A stretch of DNA of 64,000 nucleotides from Clostridia bacterium (GCA_017463485.1 JAFTPD010000009.1:62001-126000), one strand, 5' to 3'; shown: positions 32,645 to 41,640, counted from the stretch's first letter. Translations and numbers: made by a program. The notes: generated by a model from the sequence alone, not told the origin.

Positions 32645-34114
32645 TTACCTCTGCGCGTATATGGGAGCAAGGGCGTCGTGGACGCGCACGTATTCCTCAA
32701 ATATTTCGTTATACCGCTTGGTATTTTCGGGGATAGGCTTCACGCGGCATTTGACGTGTATGCACTTTTTGACCGCCTCGTCAAAGGAATCAAAAGCTCC
32801 CACGGCAACGCCCGCAAGCATAGCCGAACCAAGAGAGGAATCACTGCTCTCGGTAATCTCAAGCTCCATATCAAGGCAATCCGCCACTATCTGCGCCCAC
32901 AAGCGGCTTTTTGCACCGCCGCCGATAAGGGTTGCGTGAGTAGCACAAGGAACACCGAGGAACAAGAGCTTTTTCTTTGAATGAAGCAGCGAGAACGCCA
33001 CGCCCTCAAGTACGCTTCGGGTAAAATGCGCCTTGGTATGGGTAGAGCGAATTCCGATAAAGCTACCACACAGCTTGGGGTCGGCGTAGGGAGTCAGCTC
33101 GCCGTTGATATAGGGATGGAACATAAGTCCGTCGCATCCAACACTTACAGCCTCCGCGCCCACGTCAAGCTCTCTGTAATCACCGCCGAAGGTATCTCTG
33201 TACCAACGGAGGGAGGACGCCGCCGCCTTGGTCGCGCTTCCGGGATACCAGAGCCCTTCTGCAACGTGCGAGTAATTCACCACGTCGCGGTCGGGGTACG
33301 GCTTATCCGTTATGACACAAATTCTGCCTGCAGTTGCAAGCTTTACGGTGGTCGCGCCCTTGATTATAGCGCCTGCGGCAAGCACCTCCATAACGGTATC
33401 CGTCGTGCCGCAGATGACGGGAGTACCCTCGCACAGACCCGTAAGCCTTGCCGCCTCCGCAGTGATAGAGCCAACGGTATCCGTAGGCTTTACAACGGGC
33501 GGAAGCATATCCACACTGATTCCCGCCAGATCGCAAAGCTCCTCGGACCATTTACCCGCGCGGGTATCGTAAAGCATACTTCCCTGCGCTTCGATGCAGT
33601 CGGTGCAGTAAACGCCCGTCAGGAGATAGCGAATATAGTCCTTTTCAAAAAAGATATATCTCGTTTTTTCAAGCACGTCGGGGTGATTTTCCCTCAGCCA
33701 CAAAAGCTGTGGAAGAGTCCACACCGTGTCGGGCTTGTGGAAGGTCAGCTCAAATATACGCTCGCCGCACTGCGCTCTCAACGCTCTCGCCTGCGTGACA
33801 CTGCGGCTGTCCGTCCAATGAATGGCGTTATACAGCGGCGACAAGTCCTTATCGCAAGGCAAAAAGGTATGCGTTGCGGAATCTACCGCCACCGCGGAAA
33901 TATCCACGGGGTCGACTCCGCTCTTGTCCAGCAAGACCTGTATGTTTTCGGACAGAGCGCGCACCCAATCGGCAGGCGCTTGCTCGCAAGCCCCCGCTTC
34001 GGGGTGGAGAGTGGGATATTCGACCGAATGCTCGGCGGCGATCTTTCCGTCATAAGACAAAAGCGTCGCCTTGGACGCGCCACCGCCGAAATCTATGCCA
34101 AGAAGATATTTCAT
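32645..34114 (-). CDS. FGGY-family carbohydrate kinase (XylB-like)
   Basis: 489 residues. The N-terminal ATPase fold has LLGIDFGGGASKATLLSYDG (a Gly-Gly-Gly-Ala variant of the usual DxGTxS phosphate loop), then HTDS-like HWTDSRS, and in the second half GLMFHPYINGELTP and LIGGGAKSRLWAQIVADCLD. Sugar specificity is not visible; xylulokinase-like is the nearest group. It would phosphorylate a ketose or polyol in this operon. AAAGGAG precedes the start. Confidence 0.9.
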   Translation of the reverse strand: MKYLLGIDFGGGASKATLLSYDGKIAAEHSVEYPTLHPEAGACEQAPADWVRALSENIQVLLDKSGVDPVDISAVAVDSATHTFLPCDKDLSPLYNAIHWTDSRSVTQARALRAQCGERIFELTFHKPDTVWTLPQLLWLRENHPDVLEKTRYIFFEKDYIRYLLTGVYCTDCIEAQGSMLYDTRAGKWSEELCDLAGISVDMLPPVVKPTDTVGSITAEAARLTGLCEGTPVICGTTDTVMEVLAAGAIIKGATTVKLATAGRICVITDKPYPDRDVVNYSHVAEGLWYPGSATKAAASSLRWYRDTFGGDYRELDVGAEAVSVGCDGLMFHPYINGELTPYADPKLCGSFIGIRSTHTKAHFTRSVLEGVAFSLLHSKKKLLFLGVPCATHATLIGGGAKSRLWAQIVADCLDMELEITESSDSSLGSAMLAGVAVGAFDSFDEAVKKCIHVKCRVKPIPENTKRYNEIFEEYVRVHDALAPIYAQR

Positions 34115-34140
34115 AATGATCTCCTTTTGTTGTGTATCAA

Positions 34141-34992
34141 TTATTGTACTACCGTCAGCGTATGCGAAAATACGAATTCATCCCCCGCCGAAAGAGCTGT
34201 AATGCCCACCTTTTGAGTGATATCGTATCCGCTTCCCACCACGTCGGGCAAACCGTTCCACGGCTCGATGCAGATGTAGGGTGCGCCCATTACCTGCCAC
34301 AAAAGCAGATGCTCGGCGTCGGGGTAATCAACCCTCAACGCACGTCCGCTATTGCGGTTACGAAGGGTGAGCGAGCGAGAGTCGATATCTCGGAATATCA
34401 GCGCATCAACAGCAAAATACTCCTCCTTCAAGGGCAGAACGCTTGCGTCTTCCATGACAGTCACCGTCTTGTCCGACAAAAGATTTTCTTCAAGCTGAGA
34501 GGCGTAAAGGGAGATGCTGTCGGAAAAGATGACGTCATACTCCTCAATGCCCTCGGGAGTCGCGTAGCCCTCGTGTCCGCCGATATTGAAGTACATATCC
34601 CCCTTGCCCGTATTCTTCACGGCGTAATCCACCCGCAGGCTCTTTTCCTCCAAGGTGAATATTACGCGAAGCTCGTAGTCAAAGGGAAACTGTGCGCGCG
34701 TTTCGTCGTCCGAGGTGTGCAGAAATACTGCGCGGGTATCGTCAGCACTTTCAAGCTCGAAGGTCTTAAAGCGCACATAGCCGTGCTTTTGCAAGGAATA
34801 TTCCTTGCCCTCAAAGGTGTATTTACCCTCTTTAAGTCCACTGCATATGGGAAAAACGATAGGACAGGAGCTACCCCAAAACTTGGCATCTCCCTGCCAG
34901 ATATATTCAACGCCGCCGCAAGTAAGGCTTTTCAGCTCAGCTCCGCGCTCGCTTATCTTGACAGTTATAAATTGATTTTTCAGCTCTGTCAT
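34141..34992 (-). CDS. Aldose 1-epimerase family protein
   Basis: 283 residues, beta-sandwich mutarotase family (LacX-like). Marks: GAELKSL, WQGDAKFWGSSCPIVFP, HGYVRFKTFE, FNIGGHEGYATPEG and the C-terminal YICIEPWNGLPDV, where the Glu is the catalytic base. It equilibrates sugar anomers for the isomerase or kinase. The ATG at 34992 lies two bases past the IolB stop; a longer in-frame start overlaps iolB and lacks a site. Confidence 0.88.
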   Translation of the reverse strand: MTELKNQFITVKISERGAELKSLTCGGVEYIWQGDAKFWGSSCPIVFPICSGLKEGKYTFEGKEYSLQKHGYVRFKTFELESADDTRAVFLHTSDDETRAQFPFDYELRVIFTLEEKSLRVDYAVKNTGKGDMYFNIGGHEGYATPEGIEEYDVIFSDSISLYASQLEENLLSDKTVTVMEDASVLPLKEEYFAVDALIFRDIDSRSLTLRNRNSGRALRVDYPDAEHLLLWQVMGAPYICIEPWNGLPDVVGSGYDITQKVGITALSAGDEFVFSHTLTVVQ

Positions 34993-34994
34993 AG

Positions 34995-35795
34995 TTATCT
35001 TTTCTCGATCCACGCATGCTCGGGGTCACTGCTTCGGTTAAAGCCCTGATAGTCCCCTGCCATCAGCCAGAGGAAATAGCTCTGATAACCCGGCGTGGAT
35101 ACAGTGGTATGATAACCGTAGGGGAACTCCACAAGCTCGTCGTTCTTTACTCTGTACGCCTCGTCTATTTTGCCGTCGGAGGTGTAAAGGCACTGAACGC
35201 CAAAGCCCTGCTTGGGATCAAACAGGAAATAGTATATCTCCTCCGCTATGCACTCGGTGGGCATATTATCCTCGTCGTGCTTGTGAGGCGGGAAGTCTGC
35301 CCAGTTACCCTCGGTGCAGTACGCCTCACCAATGGTCAGTACCTTAGCGTTTGTCGTTCCGTCAATAATGAAGCTGGTTTCGCGCTGATAAGGCACTTCT
35401 CCAAGCAATTTAAGCGTAACTCTGTCGGCACGAAGCAGCTGAGGCTGCGTTTTCTCTGCCACGGGAGTCGCACAAACAGCTATTTTCAAGTGATCGAGCG
35501 CCGTTACGGTAAGGCTCTGCTCAATGGGCATATAAAAGCTCTCCGCGCGACGATTTTCAAACACGCTGTTGCGATTGCCGACGTTTTCCCAAAGCTCTCC
35601 GTCAAAGGACACGTTGCAGTGACCTTCAAGCAGAATAAAGGCAGTTTCCTTGTCCACGGTGTTAAAATCCACCTGCTCGCCCGCGTCCAGCTCAATAATA
35701 CCGAACTCAAGCTTTTTTAGCGAGCACTCCCCTATCTTGCATATAGGCGTGTAGCCCTTGGTGGGAGTATAAGTCTTTTTGAAATTATAGCTCAT
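34995..35795 (-). CDS. iolB: 5-deoxy-glucuronate isomerase (IolB-like)
   Basis: 266-residue double-cupin of the KduI/IolB family. IolB converts 5-deoxy-D-glucuronate to 5-keto-2-deoxy-gluconate in inositol breakdown. The metal site is in FPPHKHDED, followed by EEIYYFLFDPKQGFG and FPYGYHTTVSTPGYQSYFLWLM, all typical. The start overlaps the PfkB kinase stop by 11 bases. IolG, IolE, IolD and IolA are not in the window, so the true substrate could be a different uronate-like sugar. Confidence 0.9.
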   Translation of the reverse strand: MSYNFKKTYTPTKGYTPICKIGECSLKKLEFGIIELDAGEQVDFNTVDKETAFILLEGHCNVSFDGELWENVGNRNSVFENRRAESFYMPIEQSLTVTALDHLKIAVCATPVAEKTQPQLLRADRVTLKLLGEVPYQRETSFIIDGTTNAKVLTIGEAYCTEGNWADFPPHKHDEDNMPTECIAEEIYYFLFDPKQGFGVQCLYTSDGKIDEAYRVKNDELVEFPYGYHTTVSTPGYQSYFLWLMAGDYQGFNRSSDPEHAWIEKR

Positions 35796-36696
35796 AACCG
35801 TTCTCCTTCAAATATTTTCTTACGGTATCAAGGTCGGGAACGCTTGCTCTCGCTCCCACGCCCGCGCATTTGAGCGCCGCAGTAGCACTTGCAAAATGAC
35901 AGCATTTCTCGTAATCGTAGTCCATAAGAACCGCCGCCGCAAACGCGCCGTGAAAAACATCACCCGAGCCATTTGAATCCTTTACGGTGACGGGATATAC
36001 GGGGTATGCCGCTTCCCTCTCGCCGTCGTATATAATACCGCCGCGCGAGCCTTGGGTGATAATGACAACGCGGGGTGAATACTTTTCAAAAAGTATTTTA
36101 GCCGCCGCTTTTGCATCCTTTGCTCCCGTATGACCGAGAGCGAACTCCTCGGAGGGTATCATTATATCCGTCAGCGCAAGCAAGTCTGCCACGCCGTCGT
36201 AAAGTCCGCCGCAATCGTAAAACACGGGGACTCCGTTCTCTCGTGCAAGCCTTGCCGCAGACACCGCCGCACTCATTTCGTTTCCGTCTACCATAAGCAG
36301 ATCAGCATCGATTATAGCCTGCTTTTGAGCCTCGTCAAGCACGAGCGGTGGCAAATTTCCCTTGTCAAAAACGCAGGTGCGGCTTGCACTGTCCTCGCAC
36401 AGCCAGATCGTTGACGTAAACGATCTGTACCCGTCAAGCACGCGGATATTTTGCGTGCCGACACCGTATTTTTCAAAATCCGATTTGAGATATGCTCCGC
36501 CGCCGTCACTTGAAAGCACGCCGATATAAGAGCTGTCAGCCCCCAGCTTTGCCGCCGCCACAAGTCCCGTGGCAACGGGTCCGCCGCCCGACGGCTGTGC
36601 GGAGGTTGCGCGAAGCTTTGTATCCTCGCGCGGATATGTGGGAATATTGTAAAGCGTGTCCATCACGCACGCGCCAATTCCTACGATCTTTTTCAT
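35785..36696 (-). CDS. PfkB-family carbohydrate kinase
   Basis: 303 residues. Starts MKKIVGIGACVMDTLYNIP, then the double-Gly motif PSGGGPVATGLVAAAKLG and the anion-hole/catalytic Asp motif NGSGDVFHGAF near residue 246. Between IolB and a class II aldolase it occupies the place of IolC (5-dehydro-2-deoxygluconokinase), but the VFHGAF wording is also common in other ribokinase-like sugar kinases. The ATG at 36696 has GGGAAAGG and lies one base past the aldolase stop. Confidence 0.88.
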   Translation of the reverse strand: MKKIVGIGACVMDTLYNIPTYPREDTKLRATSAQPSGGGPVATGLVAAAKLGADSSYIGVLSSDGGGAYLKSDFEKYGVGTQNIRVLDGYRSFTSTIWLCEDSASRTCVFDKGNLPPLVLDEAQKQAIIDADLLMVDGNEMSAAVSAARLARENGVPVFYDCGGLYDGVADLLALTDIMIPSEEFALGHTGAKDAKAAAKILFEKYSPRVVIITQGSRGGIIYDGEREAAYPVYPVTVKDSNGSGDVFHGAFAAAVLMDYDYEKCCHFASATAALKCAGVGARASVPDLDTVRKYLKENGYEL

Positions 36697-36697
36697 A

Positions 36698-37534
36698 TTA
36701 CGCCTTTCCCGACGCTCCCGCAAGTCTTATCTTTTCTACGGCAAGCGCCTTTACGTATTCAATGGGCTTTTTCATGAAAATATCAACGGCGATGCTGCGC
36801 TTGGGGTCGTCAAGGGTTGCCTTCGTTCCCTCTGCGAAAACACAGCACAGGTCGGTTGCAATATTCATCTTGCGGATACCCGCGTTGATAGCCGCCTTTA
36901 CCTGATCGTCGGGAATTCCCGAACCGCCGTGAAGCACCAACGGGATACCCGTAGCCTCGCGGATAGCCTTTATTCTGTCAATATCAAGGCAGGGGGGCTT
37001 TTTGTAGTGACCGTGAGCGTTGCCCACAAGCACCGCAAGGCAGGTAACTCCCGTCTGACGGACAAATTCAGCCGCCTCCTCGGGGGTAGTCATCTCGCCC
37101 ATTACGTCGTCGTTTACAGAGCCAACGTGACCGATCTCGCCCTCAACGCCTACACCGACGTAGGAGCAGACCTCTACGGTATGCTTTGTCATTTCTACGT
37201 TTTTCTCAAAGGAATGTGCCGAGCCGTCAAGCATGATGCCCGTAGCTCCCCAACGCAGAGCGCGGGTGACCTCAAGCTCTGTGGGACCGTGGTCGAGGTG
37301 GAAGCACACCGGAACGCTTGCCTTATGTGCTCCTGCGACGATAGCGGGAGAGAGATAGTATCCGACCTCTTCCTTTACGAGTCGGGGATAAAGCTGAATG
37401 ATAACGGGGGCTTTCTCCTCCTCTGCGGCGGCAAGCACACCCATAAGGCACTCGGTATTGTATACGTTGAACGCGGGGATGCAGTAGTTACCTGCATCCG
37501 CCATTCCTATTATTTCCTGAAGTGTTACCAGCAT
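36698..37534 (-). CDS. Class II fructose-bisphosphate aldolase family (IolJ-like)
   Basis: 278 residues, zinc-dependent ketose-bisphosphate aldolase. Zinc ligand in VCFHLDHGPT, then VEGEIGHVG with the conserved Glu, LAVLVGNAHGHYK, and LVLHGGSGIPDDQV. It cleaves a phosphorylated ketose to DHAP and an aldehyde. The position next to IolB and PfkB fits IolJ (malonate semialdehyde plus DHAP), but tagatose-, fructose- or other sugar-phosphate aldolases share all these motifs. AAGGAG precedes the ATG at 37534. Confidence 0.9.
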   Translation of the reverse strand: MLVTLQEIIGMADAGNYCIPAFNVYNTECLMGVLAAAEEEKAPVIIQLYPRLVKEEVGYYLSPAIVAGAHKASVPVCFHLDHGPTELEVTRALRWGATGIMLDGSAHSFEKNVEMTKHTVEVCSYVGVGVEGEIGHVGSVNDDVMGEMTTPEEAAEFVRQTGVTCLAVLVGNAHGHYKKPPCLDIDRIKAIREATGIPLVLHGGSGIPDDQVKAAINAGIRKMNIATDLCCVFAEGTKATLDDPKRSIAVDIFMKKPIEYVKALAVEKIRLAGASGKA

Positions 37535-37544
37535 TTTGATCTCC

Positions 37545-38630
37545 TTAGATAAGCTCTTCGATAGCAATTATCTCAACGTCACTCTGAGGTGCGTTCTTGA
37601 GCGCAACGTACTCGGACACGGATGCGGTAACAATGGTATTTGCCTTAACACCCTTTGCGTTAGCAATACGTCCCATTGCCACGTCCTCAATAACCTTGGG
37701 CATCCACTGAGCCATCAGAATGTTACCTGCCCACATGGTATGCTTGCCGTTGCAGAGCATCTCGTCAAGGTTAAGATATGCGGAAATAACATCTCTTGCA
37801 GGCTGTGTTTCGGACAGATCGCGAGCAAGCTGGAAGGGATCCTGATATACCGCCGCGCGGTCAACCTTTACGGGCTTGATATCACAGCTCTTTACAAGCT
37901 GCGCAAGGTAAGCGGTAAAGGTTACGATCTCAGCCGTCAGCTCGATTCCCCACTCTGCGTACTCGCGTTTGAGGACAGATGCGTCCTGCGGATCGTAAAC
38001 GACTACCGTCTTGTACTGATTGAGCTGCTTTGCACACGCCGCCATCTGCGCACGTGTTTCGTCAGCCGCACCGATAAGGTATGCAAGCTGCTGTCCCGAG
38101 GGAAGCTCGTCTGCAAGCACAGTAAAGGACTTGCCCGCCTTCTCCAACGCGCGGACAGCCACAGCGGCGATATCTGCTGCCTTATATCTTGCATCAACGC
38201 CGAGGAAGAAAAGCGTGTCCGTAATACCTTCGTGAGCCGCGACGGCATCCTTCAATTCAGCGCCGATCTCCTTTGCGCCATAAGCATTTCCAAAGTCGAG
38301 GCAATTTTCAACGAGTGTCATTATGTACTCGGGAAGCTTGCCCTCAAGCGCAGCGTCAAGTCGCGCTGCCTTGGTAAACATTACGGGATCCCATCCCGTT
38401 ACGCACTCCTTGGTGCAAGCGCCACAGCAAGCGCACTCGTACACGTTGTCGATAACCTCGGACATATCGTAAACTCCGCGAGTTACCAGCGAAAGTCCGA
38501 GAGCGCGGGCACGCGAGGTGTTTCTCTCAAGTCCCGTTGCGTTGCCGATAGGACAAATGTGTCTGCACATCCAACAGAAGCGGCAGGCGTCAATATGTTG
38601 CTTATTAAGTTCATTCATTGTAATTTTCAT
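37545..38630 (-). CDS. Two-[4Fe-4S] oxidoreductase subunit (GlcF/HdrD-like)
   Basis: 361 residues. Two CxxCxxCxxxC clusters: C16, C19, C22, C26 and C66, C69, C72, C76. The rest resembles the C-terminal part of glycolate-oxidase iron-sulfur subunits (YQDPFQLARDL, LCNGKHTMW), but the usual CCG cysteine pairs are largely missing, so the second half is degenerate. It probably carries electrons from the FAD subunit encoded just upstream (9-base gap) to the ETF fusion at the end of the operon. Confidence 0.85.
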   Translation of the reverse strand: MKITMNELNKQHIDACRFCWMCRHICPIGNATGLERNTSRARALGLSLVTRGVYDMSEVIDNVYECACCGACTKECVTGWDPVMFTKAARLDAALEGKLPEYIMTLVENCLDFGNAYGAKEIGAELKDAVAAHEGITDTLFFLGVDARYKAADIAAVAVRALEKAGKSFTVLADELPSGQQLAYLIGAADETRAQMAACAKQLNQYKTVVVYDPQDASVLKREYAEWGIELTAEIVTFTAYLAQLVKSCDIKPVKVDRAAVYQDPFQLARDLSETQPARDVISAYLNLDEMLCNGKHTMWAGNILMAQWMPKVIEDVAMGRIANAKGVKANTIVTASVSEYVALKNAPQSDVEIIAIEELI

Positions 38631-38639
38631 CCCCTCAAA

Positions 38640-40064
38640 TCAAAGTCCCAGCTTATAGGGGTTCATAATGCCGTTGGGATCAAGCTGCTTCTTGATTCCC
38701 TCGAATACCTGCATAGCAGGACCGTACTGTTCCTTCATCAGGCGACCGAGCTTGATGCCGACGCCGTGGTGGTCGTTGACAACACCACCGTGCGCGATAG
38801 CTGTGCGCACTCCCGTGGTCCATATCTTCTGATGCAGACGGAGCGCCTCGACGGGATCCTTCGGAACGTCGTCGCCCTCAACGATAAATCTATCGTAAAC
38901 CATAACTCCCCACTCGTACCAGTGAGAGAAGTGCGCGATAAACTTCGCCTGCGGGAAGTTGGTTTCAATGGCATTCTTCATAGCCCAGTAGATCTCCTCG
39001 ATCTTGTCGTAGGGCGCTATGGTGTCCATAGTTCCGAACATTTGGGGCAGGTCCATCATGTGACCGGGATAGAAGAAGGTAATCTTTTCGTTCCACCACT
39101 TCTCGCCGTACTCACTGCCAAGATCCTCTGCGCCGTATTTCTTAAAGGTATCAAGAAGTATCTTCTCCTCGACAGCAACCATCTCACTGCAGCCCTCATA
39201 CGCCACGTTCATAAACGCGCCCTTGCGCTCAACGCCGACGATCTTCTTGATAAGCGAAGCAGTTTCTGCCTCGTCATACAGACGCATAACGGAGGGCTTG
39301 AACTTCTGGAGCAGCTCACGGGAAGCCTCAAACGCGCCGTGCATATCCTTGAAGAGGAAGCCACGGAAGCGACGCTCCTCGGGCTGATCGAAAATACGTA
39401 TCTGCGCCTTGGTGATAACGCCCAGCGTTCCCTCCGAGCCGATAAATATCTGGTTAAGGTCAGGTCCTGCCGCATGCTTAGGTGCGGGAGACGTGTAAAT
39501 GATGTCACCGTTGGGGAGAACTACCTCCATCTGGAGCACCATATCGTCGATCTTACCGTATTTGGTGGACACTACACCGATACCGCGGTGCGCCAAAAAT
39601 CCGCCTACGGTAGAGCAAGTGAGGGAGGAGGGATAGTGCATGGTTGCCTTGCCAACTTCGTTTGCCGCCCACTCAATGTGCTTGTAAATTGCACCGGTGC
39701 CGCACTCGATATACATACCCTCGGTATTTACATCGTATATCTTATTCATGCGCTTGGTATCAAGCACGATACCGCCCGCGACGGGAATAGCGCCGCCCTG
39801 CGTTCCGCCGCCGCCGCCCCACGTGGTTACGGGGATCTTGTAGTAGTTAGCAATTTTCAGCACCTTGGACGTTTCCTGCGCGTCCTTGGGCGCTACTACG
39901 AAATCAGCCTCGGGCATAAGTCTTCCTCTGTCCGCCCACATACGGGACAACCAGTAATAGTCAACGCTGTGCGTGACCTTATCGATCTCTCTTGTGGAGC
40001 AATTCTCCTCTCCTACCGCATCTTCAAGCTCGGTAAGGATCATTGACTGCAAAAACTCGTTCAT
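38640..40064 (-). CDS. FAD-linked oxidoreductase (GlcD/AGPS-like)
   Basis: 474 residues of the PCMH-FAD family. Flavin-binding motifs are TTWGGGGGTQGGAIPVAGG (about 88-106) and SSLTCSTVGGFLAHRGIG. The cap and C-terminal region end NDHHGVGIKLGRLM and LDPNGIMNPYKLGL, close to alkylglycerone-phosphate synthase and D-2-hydroxyacid (lactate/glycolate) dehydrogenases. As it neighbours an Fe-S subunit and an ETF, oxidation of a hydroxyacid or sugar acid is more likely than ether-lipid synthesis. AAGGAGAG precedes the ATG. Confidence 0.9.
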   Translation of the reverse strand: MNEFLQSMILTELEDAVGEENCSTREIDKVTHSVDYYWLSRMWADRGRLMPEADFVVAPKDAQETSKVLKIANYYKIPVTTWGGGGGTQGGAIPVAGGIVLDTKRMNKIYDVNTEGMYIECGTGAIYKHIEWAANEVGKATMHYPSSLTCSTVGGFLAHRGIGVVSTKYGKIDDMVLQMEVVLPNGDIIYTSPAPKHAAGPDLNQIFIGSEGTLGVITKAQIRIFDQPEERRFRGFLFKDMHGAFEASRELLQKFKPSVMRLYDEAETASLIKKIVGVERKGAFMNVAYEGCSEMVAVEEKILLDTFKKYGAEDLGSEYGEKWWNEKITFFYPGHMMDLPQMFGTMDTIAPYDKIEEIYWAMKNAIETNFPQAKFIAHFSHWYEWGVMVYDRFIVEGDDVPKDPVEALRLHQKIWTTGVRTAIAHGGVVNDHHGVGIKLGRLMKEQYGPAMQVFEGIKKQLDPNGIMNPYKLGL

Positions 40065-40084
40065 TTTATATCTCTCCTTGCAAA

Positions 40085-41482
40085 TTAAATTTCATCTTTT
40101 TTAAGGTTCGGGAAATATCTGCAGAATTCTGCTATCTCGCGGGTATAGTCCCCTTCTATCTCAACGAAATGGTGAATGTACGGGCCGTTAATTATTCTGT
40201 CCTCCCACTTCTGAAGGTCGTCAAACTCTGCCCAGATGTAAGTGCCGTGGGTCTGCGGTCCTGCCACCGTCTTGCACGCGCCTGCGAGGATGCTGTAATC
40301 ACCGTCCTCCTGATCGATACGCGCGACTGTGTAAGTGCCGTCCTTGCCTCTAAACCACTCGCGCTGATTTACAAGTCGAGCGGGAGAGTCGGGAGCCTTC
40401 TGCGACAGCGGGAAGGGTCCGCAGTGCCAGAGCAGCTCGGCGTTGGGATTTTCGGGATGGCGGACTGTAAACTCACCAAGGAAGGGGCGCTTTTCGCCAA
40501 GTGATGCGGATTCAAGCAGCACCATAGTCAGCGCACAGTGCATATCGCTCTCACAGCTGACAATATATCCGAGGTCGTTGAGGATTCCGTATACCGCGCA
40601 GGGTGCAAGTCCGTCAAACATAACAGGCGTCGCCGTCCAGCACTCGGCAGAGATGATATCCACCTTGAATTCCTCAAACAGCTGAATATAGGTGACAACA
40701 AGGCAAGCCATACGCTCAAGATACCGCGGTGTGAGGTCGTCCATTTGGTAATTGTCCTTAAACACCTGCACAAAATGTGCGATATCATCCTGTTTTTCTT
40801 CCTTTACCTTCAGGAATCTGTCCTGAAGCACCGCCATATTGATGGGAATGATGCGCAGACCGAAGCGCTCCATGAGCTGTCCCTCGTTCCATATTACAGA
40901 ATAGAAGGGCGCGGGACGTGCTCCTACCTGACCGATACGCAGATTTGTAAAATTCTTGACCATGCACGTAACGCGGACGAAGCGTTCAAAGCCCTCACGG
41001 AATGTATCCGACTCCACTCTGCAGCAAGGCACGTGGGAGAACGGAATATGATACCGCTGGAACTGACGGGAAACTCCGAAAAGTCCGCACTGCGAGTCGG
41101 TGGGACGCATACCGTCAACGTAATATTCGTCGTCAAGAGGTGCCCACAGGCAGAACGGCTTTCCAAGCGTCTTTGCGATATCTGCCGCCGCCTCCTCGTT
41201 ACCGAAGTTGCAGTTTATCATGAATACCGCGTCAACACCCGCCTCGCGGAATCTTGCAACGGCGTCAGCCGAAGAAGCGTCGTCAAAGATCAGGTCGCCG
41301 ATACCCAGTCCCTCCGTGTCCACGAAGCTGACGTGAGGGGTCGTAAAATTATCCTTTATGTATTTTACGAACCTATGTCCTCTTTCCTCGGCAGAGACCC
41401 ATGTAAGGAAGGTCTTTGCGGGGCGTGGGGTGGCATTTCTTCGCATAGGCAGCAAGCCTATTTTGATATTGTGATCCAACAT
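40085..41482 (-). CDS. L-fucose/L-arabinose isomerase family protein
   Basis: 465 residues. Family marks: ARFREAGVDAVFMINCNFGNEEAAADIA in the N-terminal half, then SAECWTATPVMFDGLAPCAVYG and CESDMHCALTMVLLE, which form the metal/substrate pocket in FucI/AraA-like enzymes. It would interconvert an aldose and a ketose. Substrate unknown; several members of this superfamily have no assigned function. First gene of the nine-gene operon, AAGGAGG before the ATG. Confidence 0.87.
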   Translation of the reverse strand: MLDHNIKIGLLPMRRNATPRPAKTFLTWVSAEERGHRFVKYIKDNFTTPHVSFVDTEGLGIGDLIFDDASSADAVARFREAGVDAVFMINCNFGNEEAAADIAKTLGKPFCLWAPLDDEYYVDGMRPTDSQCGLFGVSRQFQRYHIPFSHVPCCRVESDTFREGFERFVRVTCMVKNFTNLRIGQVGARPAPFYSVIWNEGQLMERFGLRIIPINMAVLQDRFLKVKEEKQDDIAHFVQVFKDNYQMDDLTPRYLERMACLVVTYIQLFEEFKVDIISAECWTATPVMFDGLAPCAVYGILNDLGYIVSCESDMHCALTMVLLESASLGEKRPFLGEFTVRHPENPNAELLWHCGPFPLSQKAPDSPARLVNQREWFRGKDGTYTVARIDQEDGDYSILAGACKTVAGPQTHGTYIWAEFDDLQKWEDRIINGPYIHHFVEIEGDYTREIAEFCRYFPNLKKDEI

Positions 41483-41511
41483 AAAAAAGCCTCCTTGTAA
41501 TTTGTACTTTC

Positions 41512-41540
41512 ATTATAGCAGAAACCGTCGTGTTTTAAAA
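41512..41540 (-). promoter_or_regulatory. Extended -10 promoter for nine-gene operon
   Basis: Minus strand TTTTAA (41535-41540), 17-base spacer, TGC plus TATAAT (41512-41517). The -35 is poor, as expected of an activator-dependent promoter next to an araC gene. Confidence 0.7.
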
Positions 41541-41572
41541 TGTTAAAAAACATTTAATTTTTGTCAAAAACG

Positions 41573-41601
41573 ATACTTTTTCCCCTCCGATATGTTACAA
41601 T
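41573..41601 (+). promoter_or_regulatory. Possible promoter for araC-type gene
   Basis: TGT plus TACAAT (41596-41601) gives an extended -10; the -35 position (ATACTT at 41573-41578) is poor. The start codon is 39 bases on. Confidence 0.5.
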
Positions 41602-41640
41602 ATACGCAGACGGAGATTTTTCCGATTCGGAGGTGCGTTT

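Noticed and set aside
37536..40046. 836-codon open frame on the plus strand opposite the Fe-S and FAD genes
   Set aside because: It mirrors the codon bias of two well-supported minus-strand genes, crosses their boundary, and has no ribosome site or recognisable domain.
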